Origin: JAZUCL01 sp045639125 | GTDB taxonomy: Bacteria > Bacillota > Clostridia > Oscillospirales > QAMX01 | Length of the DNA stretch: 59,896 nucleotides | Direction: 5' to 3' | Assembly: GCA_045639125.1 (NCBI GenBank) | Contig: JAZUCL010000018.1 | Span: forward strand, 1 to 59,896 | Shown here: positions 15,733 through 24,592 of the stretch, piece by piece | Layout: each line of letters opens with the position of its first letter | How positions within the stretch are numbered: position 1 is the stretch's first letter | Program-made: the position numbers and the translations under genes | The notes under the pieces: generated by a model | The model's input: only the letters and a program-made list of their open reading frames with translations | The model's database searches: none | What the model was told of the DNA's origin: nothing

Positions 15733-18006
15733 ATGAATCCATTTTACCGATTAAGTCCGTTTATCCAAGAGTACATATATGCTAAAGGTTGGACACATCT
15801 ACGTGCAATTCAGACGGCTGCGTGTCACGTTATTTTTGAAACGGACGACAATTTGCTCCTATCGGCATCAACAGCATCAGGTAAAACAGAGGCGGCATTT
15901 TTCCCTATTCTTACACTTCTTGACGAAGATCCACCTGCAAGTGTCGGTGCATTGTATATCGGACCGCTTAAAGCCCTTATAAATGATCAATTTCTTCGTC
16001 TTAACGACTTATGTAAAGAGGCTAATATCCCTGTATGGCATTGGCACGGCGATGTGAATCAATCCCACAAGGAGCGTCTTGTGAAAAACCCGTCAGGAAT
16101 ACTTCAAATTACACCTGAATCGTTGGAAGCACTTTTAATGCGTCGTCACAACGATATTGTCCGTCTGTTTGGTGATTTGCGTTTTATCGTCATTGACGAG
16201 GTGCACTCTCTAATGAGAGGTGACAGGGGCGGACAAGTTCTCTGCCTTATGGAGCGACTTGCTCGGCTGTCGGGAGCGAACCCTCGCCGTATCGGTTTAA
16301 GTGCTACTATCGGTGATTTAGACACAGCAGGAAAATGGCTTGCAGGCGGTACAAATAGGAAAACATCTGCACCTGTCATTCCAAACACAAACAGCACATG
16401 GCGTATATCTATGGAGCATTTCTATATTTCAGACCGTAATATCTCAATTAGTGACCGCCACGCAAAATTACCTAAAAACACCAATTCAAAAAATGTATCC
16501 CCTACTCCAATTAAAATTGAGCCGACTGTTTCCTTAAATCCCATTGACTCTGCACCAAATAACACTGATTTGGGGCTTGGATATATCTTCAATCATACAG
16601 AGGGCAAAAAGTGCCTTGTATTTTGCAACTCCCGTGAGGAGTGCGAAGCAGTCACTACTACCCTACGCCGTTACTGTGACGAAAAGCATATTGCCGACCG
16701 TTTTCTTATCCATCACGGCAATTTGTCTGCATCATATCGTGAAACGGCAGAAGACCGTATGCGTGACGAGAACTCATGCCTCACTACAGTTACAACAGCC
16801 ACGTTGGAACTGGGTATCGACATTGGACGGCTTGAACGTGCATTTCAAATTGATGCACCTTTTATGGTATCGTCATTTCTTCAACGTATGGGGCGTACAG
16901 GCAGACGTGACGCACCACCTGAAATGTGGTTTGTTATCCGTGAAGATGAACTTTTACACACAGCCACACTGCCACAGACAATACCGTGGAAATTATTGCA
17001 AGGTATCTCACTCATTCAACTGTACTTGGAAGAGCGTTGGGTTGAACCTCCAAAACTTGACAGGTTGCCATATAGCCTTTTATATCATCAAACGCTGGCC
17101 ACTCTTGCATCGTGCGGTGAACTAAACCCCGCTGACCTTGCAAGACGTGTGCTTACTCTAACTCCTTTCCAAAATATATCCCAAGACGATTTTAGACTTC
17201 TTTTGTATCATCTTCTTGAAAATGAGCATATTGAGCGTACTGAAACAGGCGGTTTGATTGTAGGACTTAAAGGTGAGCGAGTAGTCAACTCATATAAATT
17301 CTATGCAGTATTTCGTGAAGATGAACTCTTTACTGTCCGTTGGCAGTCAAGGGAACTTGGTACTATCGTTATGCCTCCCCCTGTTGGTGAGCGTATCGCT
17401 TTAGCAGGTCAGGTATGGGTTGTAACAGAACTTGACTTGAAACGCAGACTCATTTTTGCAGAGCCTGTCAAGGGTCAAGTACCTGCGTTTTTTGGTCTTT
17501 GTCCGGGTGACATTCACACAAAAGTTTTAGAGCGAATGAAACGACTTTTATTTGAGGATATCGTACCTAAGTATCTTCGTCCAAATGCTGTTTCACGGCT
17601 TATGGAAGTTCGTGAAGTTATTAAAAACGCAAATTGCGACTGTACACTCGTCCACTTAGGCGGTGATATGTGGTGTCTTATGCCATGGCTTGGTACTTAC
17701 GCATTTCTTGCCTTGGAGCGATTTTTGAAACTAAAATGTGCAGGTGCGTTAGGTATGACTTCTATTGAGTCAAGCAGACCATATTTCATTCAATTTAAGA
17801 TGAAAGCGAGCCGTCAGGAGTTTATTGACACTATTCACGCCATTGCCGATGAACCTCTCGACCCTATGGAACTGATATACCACGGAGAAACACCCCTTTT
17901 TGAAAAGTACGATGAGTACGTACCCGAGGGACTTATCAGAAAAGGTTTTGCAAAGGGCATATTGGATATCAACACAATGCTTGAACGTCTTAAAGAGTTA
18001 AACTAA
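15733..18006 (+). CDS. DEAD/DEAH-box helicase, Lhr/BrxH-like
   Basis: The protein is 757 residues and starts MNPFYRLSPFIQEYIY with GGAGT upstream; the longer upstream frame would cross the corA end and terminator. Superfamily 2 motifs are clear: motif I STASGKTE (K51), DEVH at 155-158, SAT at 190-192, TATLELGIDIG (motif V) and QRMGRTGRR (motif VI). A long C-terminal region (about 400-757) lacks a recognisable nuclease. N-terminal and overall layout match the Lhr-like helicases found beside BrxD-type ATPases and TerB_N/TerB_C proteins in defence-type loci. Here those partners are encoded at 24593-28029, not next door. That link is inference from family knowledge; a solitary DNA-repair helicase is the alternative. 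Confidence 0.85.
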   Translation: MNPFYRLSPFIQEYIYAKGWTHLRAIQTAACHVIFETDDNLLLSASTASGKTEAAFFPILTLLDEDPPASVGALYIGPLKALINDQFLRLNDLCKEANIPVWHWHGDVNQSHKERLVKNPSGILQITPESLEALLMRRHNDIVRLFGDLRFIVIDEVHSLMRGDRGGQVLCLMERLARLSGANPRRIGLSATIGDLDTAGKWLAGGTNRKTSAPVIPNTNSTWRISMEHFYISDRNISISDRHAKLPKNTNSKNVSPTPIKIEPTVSLNPIDSAPNNTDLGLGYIFNHTEGKKCLVFCNSREECEAVTTTLRRYCDEKHIADRFLIHHGNLSASYRETAEDRMRDENSCLTTVTTATLELGIDIGRLERAFQIDAPFMVSSFLQRMGRTGRRDAPPEMWFVIREDELLHTATLPQTIPWKLLQGISLIQLYLEERWVEPPKLDRLPYSLLYHQTLATLASCGELNPADLARRVLTLTPFQNISQDDFRLLLYHLLENEHIERTETGGLIVGLKGERVVNSYKFYAVFREDELFTVRWQSRELGTIVMPPPVGERIALAGQVWVVTELDLKRRLIFAEPVKGQVPAFFGLCPGDIHTKVLERMKRLLFEDIVPKYLRPNAVSRLMEVREVIKNANCDCTLVHLGGDMWCLMPWLGTYAFLALERFLKLKCAGALGMTSIESSRPYFIQFKMKASRQEFIDTIHAIADEPLDPMELIYHGETPLFEKYDEYVPEGLIRKGFAKGILDINTMLERLKELN

Positions 18007-18040
18007 AAAACGGACGATTTTTAATAATCGTCCGTTTTTT
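18005..18040. terminator. Bidirectional terminator (helicase / folD)
   Basis: A perfect 15-bp stem (AAAAAACGGACGATT and its complement) with a 6-nt loop, between convergent genes. Confidence 0.92.
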
Positions 18041-18045
18041 ATAAT

Positions 18046-18918
18046 TTACTTTCTTCTCTCTGCCGCACGTTTTGCCGCTGTGAGAGTGTTTCTCAAAAGC
18101 ATTGTAATTGTCATTGGTCCGACACCACCGGGGACCGGTGTTATGTATGATGCTTTCTCACTTACAGATGCAAAATCAACATCACCTACGAGTTTTTCAT
18201 TGCCCTCGCTATCTGTAATACGGTTAATGCCAACGTCCATAACGACAGCACCATCTTTTACCATATCTGCTGTAACGAAATTAGGCTTACCAATAGCCGC
18301 TACAAGAATATCGGCAGATGCACACTTTTCCTTTAAGCCTTGTGTACGAGAGTGGCATACTGTTACCGTACCATTTTTGTGGAGTAAAAGCATTGCCTGT
18401 GGTTTGCCTACAATATTACTTCTGCCGATAACAACACAATCCTTACCAGAAACGTCTACACCATAAGCATCCATAAGTGCCATTACACCTGCAGGAGTAC
18501 ATGGAACGAAATCAAAGTCACCTGTCATTATCTTACCTACGTTGACAGGGTGGAATGCGTCAACGTCTTTTTTAGGGTCAATTGCAAGAAGCACAGTATT
18601 TTCATCTATATGCTTAGGCAGAGGAAGTTGTACCAAGATACCGTGTACTTCATCATTTTTGTTAAGTTCATCAATAAGTGCCAAAAGTTCTGCCTGAGTC
18701 GTTTCTTTAGGCAACTCATAACCAAAAGATTTCATACCGCACTTTTTACAGCCACGTTTCTTGTTTCTTACGTATACCTGACTTGCAGGGTCTTCACCTA
18801 CGATAATTACAGCAAGTCCTGGTGTAATACCAGATTCTTCACTAAATGCCAAAACCTCTTTTGAAATGTCCTCTCTTATCTTTTCAGATACTGCTTTTCC
18901 GTCAATCAATACAGCCAT
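18046..18918 (-). CDS. folD: Bifunctional methylenetetrahydrofolate dehydrogenase/cyclohydrolase
   Basis: The protein is 290 residues. FolD interconverts 5,10-methylene-, methenyl- and 10-formyl-tetrahydrofolate in one-carbon metabolism. Signature segments are YVRNKKRGCKKCGM (catalytic Lys in YVxxKxxxxxxxG), GILVQLPLPKH, PCTPAGVMAL, VIGRSNIVGKP (NADP site) and PGGVGPMTITMLL. Full length. An AAAGGAG site precedes the ATG. It begins 16 nt after lgt, so the two form an lgt-folD operon ending at the terminator at 18005-18040. Confidence 0.97.
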   Translation of the reverse strand: MAVLIDGKAVSEKIREDISKEVLAFSEESGITPGLAVIIVGEDPASQVYVRNKKRGCKKCGMKSFGYELPKETTQAELLALIDELNKNDEVHGILVQLPLPKHIDENTVLLAIDPKKDVDAFHPVNVGKIMTGDFDFVPCTPAGVMALMDAYGVDVSGKDCVVIGRSNIVGKPQAMLLLHKNGTVTVCHSRTQGLKEKCASADILVAAIGKPNFVTADMVKDGAVVMDVGINRITDSEGNEKLVGDVDFASVSEKASYITPVPGGVGPMTITMLLRNTLTAAKRAAERRK

Positions 18919-18934
18919 TTGTTATTCTCCTTTT

Positions 18935-19855
18935 CTATTGTTCTTCATCATCATTACGTTCGCAAGTGTTATTACACTCACATGTATCATCACAAATTTC
19001 TTCTTTTTTTGCTTTCTTTGATTCGTAGTATACCTGACCTACTATTCGCTTTTCCTTGTCAACGAATAAGTAGACGTATGCCAATATACCAACAGCAACA
19101 ATGCAACTTGCAAATGCAAGAACTTGTGATACACGAAGTCCTGTATCAAACAGATATAAACTGTCTGCACGAAGGCCCTCAATAACACCTCTGCCTAAAC
19201 CGTACCATGCAACGTACATTAAAAATATCTCACCGTTAAATTTACGGCGGTTAAAATATAAGTGAAGTAAGATAAAACCTACAATACACCAAACAGACTC
19301 GTACAAGAAAGTTGGATGTACGGAGATAGTTGTCAATGACTCAGCACTCGTAATCTCCATACGCCAAAATGACATGGTTTCGGCACCGTACGCCTCTGCA
19401 TTTACAAAGTTGCCCCAACGGCCAATTGCCTGACCGATTAAAAAACCCAACGCACCAAGGTCACACAGTACACCTATACGGATATGCTTAAATCGTGCAA
19501 CTAATACACCTGTCAAAACAGCAAATATAATTCCGCCGTAGATTGCCAGTCCCCCGTCCCATATACGATACATTGCTGCATGGTCGTAATAGTAGAGTTT
19601 GTCGTAGTTAAACAGCACGTAATACGCTCTTGCACCTATGATTGAAAGGGGTACTGCAAATATAAGGACATCTAACAAGTCATCTGTTTTCATGCCGATT
19701 TGCTTGCATCTGTTCATTGCATACCATACGGCAAGCAAAAATCCTACTGCGATAATTATTCCATACCAATAGATATTTACTGAACCAAAACTTAACGCAA
19801 TACGATTCAAGGTAAATTCCAAGCCAAGATTTGGGAATGATATGACGTGTGTCAC
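18935..19855 (-). CDS. lgt: Prolipoprotein diacylglyceryl transferase
   Basis: The protein is 306 residues, a membrane enzyme that moves diacylglycerol from phosphatidylglycerol to the lipobox cysteine of prolipoproteins. The Lgt signature IGQAIGRWGNFVNAEAYG is intact near residues 135-152, seven membrane helices are plausible, and GLGRGVIEGLRADSL matches the conserved C-terminal region. Start is GTG with GAGGTGATAA upstream. The last 40 residues are hydrophilic and rich in Lys, Glu, Cys and Asn (ending CDDTCECNNTCERNDDEEQ), an extra cysteine-rich tail not needed for catalysis. It should process the lipoprotein at 28081-28926. Confidence 0.96.
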   Translation of the reverse strand: MTHVISFPNLGLEFTLNRIALSFGSVNIYWYGIIIAVGFLLAVWYAMNRCKQIGMKTDDLLDVLIFAVPLSIIGARAYYVLFNYDKLYYYDHAAMYRIWDGGLAIYGGIIFAVLTGVLVARFKHIRIGVLCDLGALGFLIGQAIGRWGNFVNAEAYGAETMSFWRMEITSAESLTTISVHPTFLYESVWCIVGFILLHLYFNRRKFNGEIFLMYVAWYGLGRGVIEGLRADSLYLFDTGLRVSQVLAFASCIVAVGILAYVYLFVDKEKRIVGQVYYESKKAKKEEICDDTCECNNTCERNDDEEQ

Positions 19856-19905
19856 TTATTATCACCTCGTATTTATTTTCCTCCCATATTTGGGAATACC
19901 GTTAT

Positions 19906-19934
19906 ATTGTACCACGAAATTTAAGTTTGGTCAA
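19906..19934 (-). promoter_or_regulatory. Promoter of lgt-folD
   Basis: On the minus strand TTGACC (19929-19934), 17 nt, TACAAT (19906-19911), 51 nt before the lgt start codon. Confidence 0.75.
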
Positions 19935-20013
19935 TCGTAGCTACACACATATCACCACTTCTTTGAAAATATTCAAACGATGTTCACAAAAGCCCTTTAG
20001 TTTCTTAAAATAC

Positions 20014-20042
20014 TTGCAACAACAGAAGGTGTATGATAAAAT
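20014..20042 (+). promoter_or_regulatory. Promoter of the iron-alcohol dehydrogenase gene
   Basis: TTGCAA (20014-20019), 17 nt, TAAAAT (20037-20042), 50 nt before the ATG, divergent from the lgt promoter. Confidence 0.55.
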
Positions 20043-20091
20043 AATACATATTACTAATGACTCTAAGTTGTGTTAACAGGAGATTTATACT

Positions 20092-21267
20092 ATGAATAAT
20101 TTTGAATTTTATACACCGACAAAAGTGTATTTTGGCCGTGGAGAAGAAAAAAAGGTCGGTAAAATAATTAAAGACTATGGTTTTAGAAAAGTGCTTCTCC
20201 ACTATGGTAAAGGAAGTGTCAAAGCATCAGGTCTTTATGACACCGTAATCAATGCACTTCGTGCTGAAAATATTGAATTTTGTGAACTTGGAGGTGTCGA
20301 GCCTAACCCAAAACTTAGTATGGTAAGAAAGGGTTGTGAGGTTGTTCGTTCACAGCAAGTTGACTTCATTCTCTCGATCGGTGGCGGTAGTGCTCTTGAC
20401 TCTGCTAAGGCAATCGCCGCTGCTTCACAGCATGACTGCGACCCTTGGCAAATCTGTTCCAAGCAGGTAGTTGCTGAAAAAGCACTTCCTGTCGGTTGTA
20501 TTCTTACTTTGGCGGCTACAGGTAGTGAGATGTCCTCATCTTCTGTAATTACGAATGATGAAACTCTTACAAAACGTGGATTTAGTTCACCTTTTAATCG
20601 TCCACTGTTTTCTATTATGAATCCGGAACTTACATTTACACTTCCACCATATCAAACAGCCTGCGGTATCGTTGATATTATGATGCATACTCTCGAAAGA
20701 TATTTGACTAAGAAAGCAGAAGTTCCGTTGACTGACCGTATCGCTGAAAGTGTTCTTAAATCTGTCGTTGAGGCGGGCAAAGTGGCAATAGATAACCCTA
20801 CCGATTACGATGCTCGTGCTACGCTTATGTGGGGAGGAAGTCTTTCCCACAACGATTTGACAGGTGTTGGCAGACCGTATTTAATGGTATGTCACCAGTT
20901 AGAACATGAGATGAGTGGTCTTTATGACCATATTGCCCATGGTGCAGGTCTTGCCTGCTTATTCCCTGCTTGGGCAAAGTATACGTATCGTGAAAATCTT
21001 CCTCGTTTCTGTCAGTATGCTGTGCGTGTATGGAACTGTGAGATGGATTATGCCTGCCCTGAAAAAACTGCCCTTGCAGGTATTGAAGCAACTGAGAATT
21101 TCTTTAGATATATTGGTATGCCTGTACGCATGAGTGAACTTGGCGTTAAGGCTGAGGATATTCCTGTTATGAGCAGAAAATGTACAAACTTTGGCACACG
21201 TGTATTGTCAACTTATACCGATTACACGGAAAAAGAAATTTCTGAAGTATTCAACCTTGCACTGTAA
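20092..21267 (+). CDS. Iron-containing alcohol dehydrogenase (butanol dehydrogenase type)
   Basis: The protein is 391 residues, group III Fe-dependent alcohol dehydrogenase, interconverting aldehydes and alcohols with NAD(P)H, as in fermentative alcohol formation. Seen are GGGSALDSAKAIA (nucleotide binding), AATGSEMSSSSVI, and the metal-ligand region DIMMHTLERY followed by CHQLEHEMSGLYDHIAHGAG with conserved histidines. YFGRGEEKKVG at the N-terminus is typical of the YqhD/BdhA branch, suggesting NADPH use. AGGAG precedes the ATG. It is monocistronic with a terminator at 21274-21303. Confidence 0.92.
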   Translation: MNNFEFYTPTKVYFGRGEEKKVGKIIKDYGFRKVLLHYGKGSVKASGLYDTVINALRAENIEFCELGGVEPNPKLSMVRKGCEVVRSQQVDFILSIGGGSALDSAKAIAAASQHDCDPWQICSKQVVAEKALPVGCILTLAATGSEMSSSSVITNDETLTKRGFSSPFNRPLFSIMNPELTFTLPPYQTACGIVDIMMHTLERYLTKKAEVPLTDRIAESVLKSVVEAGKVAIDNPTDYDARATLMWGGSLSHNDLTGVGRPYLMVCHQLEHEMSGLYDHIAHGAGLACLFPAWAKYTYRENLPRFCQYAVRVWNCEMDYACPEKTALAGIEATENFFRYIGMPVRMSELGVKAEDIPVMSRKCTNFGTRVLSTYTDYTEKEISEVFNLAL

Positions 21268-21273
21268 AACACA

Positions 21274-21303
21274 AAAACCGTCAGTCCTTTGACTGACGGT
21301 TCT
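21274..21303. terminator. Terminator between adh and ymdB
   Basis: An 11-bp perfect stem AACCGTCAGTC/GACTGACGGTT with a CTTT loop, between convergent genes. Confidence 0.85.
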
Positions 21304-21305
21304 AA

Positions 21306-22088
21306 TTATTTTATACGAAGTCTTTCAACATTAACGCACATTCCTGTATTGGCATCAAGTTCAAACAGGCAACCGCACAACATAGGATTTTCACGACACG
21401 GTTCAAATCTTACAAACTGTTCGCCCTTAAAAAATGCGATACTTTTTTCGGGGATTGTGCCAATAACGGAGGTCGCCGAGCCAGTCATACCTAAATCCGT
21501 AATATAGCCTGTCCCCTTTGGTAATATCTGTTCATCGGCGGTCTGTACGTGGGTATGTGTTCCCCACACAGCACCTACTCTGCCGTCAAGATAATATCCA
21601 AATGCTATCTTTTCACTTGTTGCCTCTGCGTGAAAGTCACAGACAATATATTTAGTTCTCTTTGACGCTTCCGTCAAAAGTTTGTCTACACAGAAAAATG
21701 GGTTGTCTGCCCCAAATGTCATATCACATCTGCCACCGAGATTTAACACGCACACTTCACCAAACGGTGTTTCAATGTATGTTATTCCTCTGCCCGGTGC
21801 AAGAGGTGAATCGTTTGCCGGACGAATTAGAAAATCCGTTTCTTCAAGACAATCTCCAATCTCTTTTTTCTTATACGCATGATTTCCAAGTGTTACAACG
21901 TCAGCACCTGCATCATGTAATGACCATGCCTGTTCCGGAGTAATACCTACAAGTGCCGTATTTTCGCCATTGACAACACACAAATCCACATTATATTCAT
22001 CTCTTATACGCCATAGACAGCGTTTTATAAAATCCAAACCGGTTGAGCCGTATACATCGCCTACTGCAAGAATACGAATTGTTGCCAT
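21306..22088 (-). CDS. YmdB-family metallophosphoesterase
   Basis: The protein is 260 residues. Homologues (YmdB of Bacillus subtilis) are dimetal phosphodiesterases acting on 2',3'-cyclic nucleotides and affect biofilm and sporulation choices. Metal-ligand motifs are in order: GDVYGSTG, NGENTAL, LGNHAYKKKEI, CDFHAEATSEK and WGTHTHVQTAD. Full length. GAGGTGAG precedes the ATG, and a good promoter (22118-22146) lies upstream, back to back with the thrS promoter. Confidence 0.9.
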   Translation of the reverse strand: MATIRILAVGDVYGSTGLDFIKRCLWRIRDEYNVDLCVVNGENTALVGITPEQAWSLHDAGADVVTLGNHAYKKKEIGDCLEETDFLIRPANDSPLAPGRGITYIETPFGEVCVLNLGGRCDMTFGADNPFFCVDKLLTEASKRTKYIVCDFHAEATSEKIAFGYYLDGRVGAVWGTHTHVQTADEQILPKGTGYITDLGMTGSATSVIGTIPEKSIAFFKGEQFVRFEPCRENPMLCGCLFELDANTGMCVNVERLRIK

Positions 22089-22117
22089 ATTGCAAATCTC
22101 ACCTCAATTCTTACGTC

Positions 22118-22146
22118 AGTATATCATAATTTCTTTAATTTGTCTA
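22118..22146 (-). promoter_or_regulatory. Promoter of ymdB
   Basis: On the minus strand TAGACA (22141-22146), 17 nt, TATACT (22118-22123). Confidence 0.65.
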
Positions 22147-22157
22147 TATTTTCGTTC

Positions 22158-22187
22158 TTGACAAAGGCATTTCATTCGGTGTATACT
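22158..22187 (+). promoter_or_regulatory. Promoter of thrS T-box leader
   Basis: TTGACA (22158-22163), 18 nt, TATACT (22182-22187). Transcription would begin near 22195, at the start of the T-box. Confidence 0.8.
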
Positions 22188-22195
22188 GTAATAAA

Positions 22196-22453
22196 GCATT
22201 GACGGGAAGAAGTAGCGTATCACGTCTTTTCAGAGAGATTGCCCATTTGCTGCAAGGGCAGTTAAAGAAACTATACGTGAATACCCTCCCTGAGTGCCTT
22301 GCCCAACGGCATTTGCCAAGTAAGCGAGGACGTTTCCTGCGTTAAAGGACCTAAAGTGGCGACTATTGTCGCAATCAGAGTGGAACCGCGATGTTATTCA
22401 CCGCCTCTGACAAATGGGGATACCCTCATGTCGGAGGTGTATTTTTTTACTCC
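22196..22453 (+). ncRNA. T-box leader of thrS (threonine-specific)
   Basis: The leader is about 255 nt. In stem I, AGTA (22211 region), a GA-rich motif (CAGAGAG) and a distal loop (TTTGCTGCAAGGG) are in the expected order. GAATACC around 22281-22287 supplies a likely specifier codon ACC (Thr). The T-box GTGGAACCGCGATG at about 22380-22393 is nearly canonical. It is followed by a terminator stem CCTCTGACA/TGTCGGAGG with a T-run at about 22443. Uncharged tRNA-Thr pairing should switch to the antiterminator and allow thrS expression. Confidence 0.93.
22404..22450 (+). terminator. Regulated terminator of the thrS T-box
   Basis: Stem CCTCTGACA...TGTCGGAGG with an internal GGGGATACCCTC segment and a seven-T run. 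It competes with the antiterminator formed by the T-box sequence. Confidence 0.85.
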
Positions 22454-22484
22454 GACAAACGAATTTGAAAGGAGCATATACACT

Positions 22485-24422
22485 ATGGAAATTAAACTTA
22501 AAGACGGAAGTATTTTGCAAGTAGAAGATGGTGCTACGTGTATGGACGCTGCGTTCACCTTGTCAGGTGGTCTTGCAAGAGCATCTTTACTTGCTGAAGT
22601 AGACGGTACTGTCTGCGAAATGAGCACTGTACTTAAATCCGGTCAATCCCTTAATATTTTGACAGGTGATAGTGAGGAAGGTCTTCGTGCATTACGTCAT
22701 ACTGCCTCCCACGTACTTGCAGAGGCTGTAAAGCGTCTGTACCCCAGTGCTAAACTTGCTATTGGCCCTGCTATTGATTCAGGTTTCTACTATGATTTTG
22801 ACTATGATGAGGGCTTCGACAACGATAAACTTGCGGCAATCGAAAGTGAAATGAAGAAAATCATCAAGGAAAATTCAAAACTTGAGCGTTTTACTTTACC
22901 TCGTGATGAGGCTATCAAGTTTATGGCTGAGAAAGGTGAGGACTACAAAGTAGAACTTATCTCCGATTTGCCCGAAGATGAAATAATTAGTTTCTACCGT
23001 CAAGGTGACTTTGTAGACTTGTGTGCAGGTCCTCATATCCCTGACACAGGCAGAATTAAGGCATTTAAGTTGCTGTCCTCAACAGGTGCATACTGGAGAG
23101 GTGACTCCTCTAAGAAAATGCTTCGCCGTATCTACGGTACAGCATATACTAAGAAAGACGAACTGCAAGCACATCTTGAGCGTTTGGAAGAGGCTAAAAA
23201 GAGAGATCATAACAAACTCGGTCGTGACCTTGAACTCTTTAACACCGTTGATATTATCGGACAAGGTCTGCCTATTCTTCTTCCCAAGGGTGCTCGTATC
23301 ATTCAGACGTTACAGCGTTGGATTGAGGACGAGGAGCAAAAGCGTGGCTATCTTTTGACAAAGACTCCCCTCATGGCAAAGCGTGACTTATATCGTGTAT
23401 CAGGTCACTGGGATCACTATCGTGACGGTATGTTTATCTTAGGCGACCCCGATGACGAAACGAAGGAGTGCTTCGCACTTCGTCCCATGACTTGCCCATT
23501 CCAGTATCAAGTATTCTTAAACAGAATGCGTTCATATCGTGATTTGCCAATGCGTCTTGGTGAAACATCCACACTCTTTAGAAATGAGGACTCAGGCGAA
23601 ATGCACGGTCTTATCCGTGTACGTCAGTTCACCATCTCTGAGGGGCATTTAATTCTCTGCCCTGAACAGTTAGAAAATGAGTTCCGTGAGTGTTTTGACC
23701 TTGCAAACTACTGTATGGAAACTCTTGGTCTTAAAGAAGACTGTACGTTCCGATTCTCCCAGTGGGATCCCAACAATACTGCAAAGTACGAGGGTACACC
23801 TGAGCAGTGGGAACACGCACAAGGCGTAATGAAGAAGATTTTGGACGACTTGAATATCGACTATAAGGTTGGTATTGACGAGGCGGCATTCTACGGCCCG
23901 AAACTTGACATTCAAATTAAGAATGTACATGGCAAGGAAGATACCCTCATCACTATCCAGATAGATATGCTTCTTGCAGAGAAGTTTGGCATGGAATATG
24001 TTGACCGTGACGGACAGAAAAAACGTCCCTACATCATTCACAGAACTTCCATGGGTTGCTATGAGCGTACTTTGGCTCTCCTTATTGAGAAATACGCAGG
24101 AGCATTCCCCACATGGCTTGCACCTGTACAGGCAAAAATTCTTCCCCTTACTGAGCGTCAGCATGGTGCGGCTTGGGAACTTGAGAAGAAACTGCGTCTT
24201 ATGGGTATGCGTATTGAAGTTGACGACAGAAACGAAAAAATCGGCTACAAAATCCGTGAAGCACAACTTGAAAAAGTTCCGTATATGCTCGTGCTTGGTG
24301 ACAAGGAAGTTGAGGAAGGCACAATTGCTGTCAGAAGCCGTAAGGACGGTTCAAACGTCACAATGCCCGAGGCTGAGTTCATTGCAAAACTTAAAGAAGA
24401 AATCGAAACAAAAGCAAGATAA
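22485..24422 (+). CDS. thrS: Threonyl-tRNA synthetase
   Basis: The protein is 645 residues and charges tRNA-Thr. Domain order is the N-terminal TGS domain (1-62, starts MEIKLKDGSIL), the editing/second additional domain with HTASHVLAEAV (HxxxH, about residue 70), the class II catalytic core with RPMTCPF (zinc cysteine), FRNEDSGEMHGLIRVRQF (motif 2) and GCYERTLALLIEK (motif 3), then the anticodon-binding domain from about 535. I use the ATG at 22485 with AAAGGAGC upstream; an open frame extending upstream merely reads through the T-box. It is regulated by that T-box. Confidence 0.98.
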   Translation: MEIKLKDGSILQVEDGATCMDAAFTLSGGLARASLLAEVDGTVCEMSTVLKSGQSLNILTGDSEEGLRALRHTASHVLAEAVKRLYPSAKLAIGPAIDSGFYYDFDYDEGFDNDKLAAIESEMKKIIKENSKLERFTLPRDEAIKFMAEKGEDYKVELISDLPEDEIISFYRQGDFVDLCAGPHIPDTGRIKAFKLLSSTGAYWRGDSSKKMLRRIYGTAYTKKDELQAHLERLEEAKKRDHNKLGRDLELFNTVDIIGQGLPILLPKGARIIQTLQRWIEDEEQKRGYLLTKTPLMAKRDLYRVSGHWDHYRDGMFILGDPDDETKECFALRPMTCPFQYQVFLNRMRSYRDLPMRLGETSTLFRNEDSGEMHGLIRVRQFTISEGHLILCPEQLENEFRECFDLANYCMETLGLKEDCTFRFSQWDPNNTAKYEGTPEQWEHAQGVMKKILDDLNIDYKVGIDEAAFYGPKLDIQIKNVHGKEDTLITIQIDMLLAEKFGMEYVDRDGQKKRPYIIHRTSMGCYERTLALLIEKYAGAFPTWLAPVQAKILPLTERQHGAAWELEKKLRLMGMRIEVDDRNEKIGYKIREAQLEKVPYMLVLGDKEVEEGTIAVRSRKDGSNVTMPEAEFIAKLKEEIETKAR

Positions 24423-24426
24423 CAAC

Positions 24427-24484
24427 CAATACCCCTCGAAAATGAACTGCACCAGTTTGTGCAGTTCAAAAATCGAGGGGTATT
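24427..24484 (+). terminator. Two-tier terminator after thrS
   Basis: A long hairpin: outer stem AATACCCCTCGA/TCGAGGGGTATT and inner stem GAACTGCAC/GTGCAGTTC separated by small A-rich bulges, then TTAACTTTTATT. Confidence 0.85.
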
Positions 24485-24519
24485 TAACTTTTATTAAATA
24501 CTTTTTCCCTATAAAAGTA

Positions 24520-24548
24520 TTGTAACCAAAATAAATCCGTGATACAAT
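24520..24548 (+). promoter_or_regulatory. Promoter of the TerB-BrxD operon
   Basis: TTGTAA (24520-24525), 17 nt, TACAAT (24543-24548), 45 nt before the first start codon. Confidence 0.6.
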
Positions 24549-24592
24549 GAAAGAATAGACAAAAACGGCTGTTTTGTAAAAGAGGTGAGAAA

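Noticed and set aside
22299..22484. In-frame N-terminal extension of thrS from 22299
   Set aside because: It reads straight through the T-box specifier, T-box sequence and terminator, and the ATG at 22485 has a proper ribosome-binding site and the expected TGS start.
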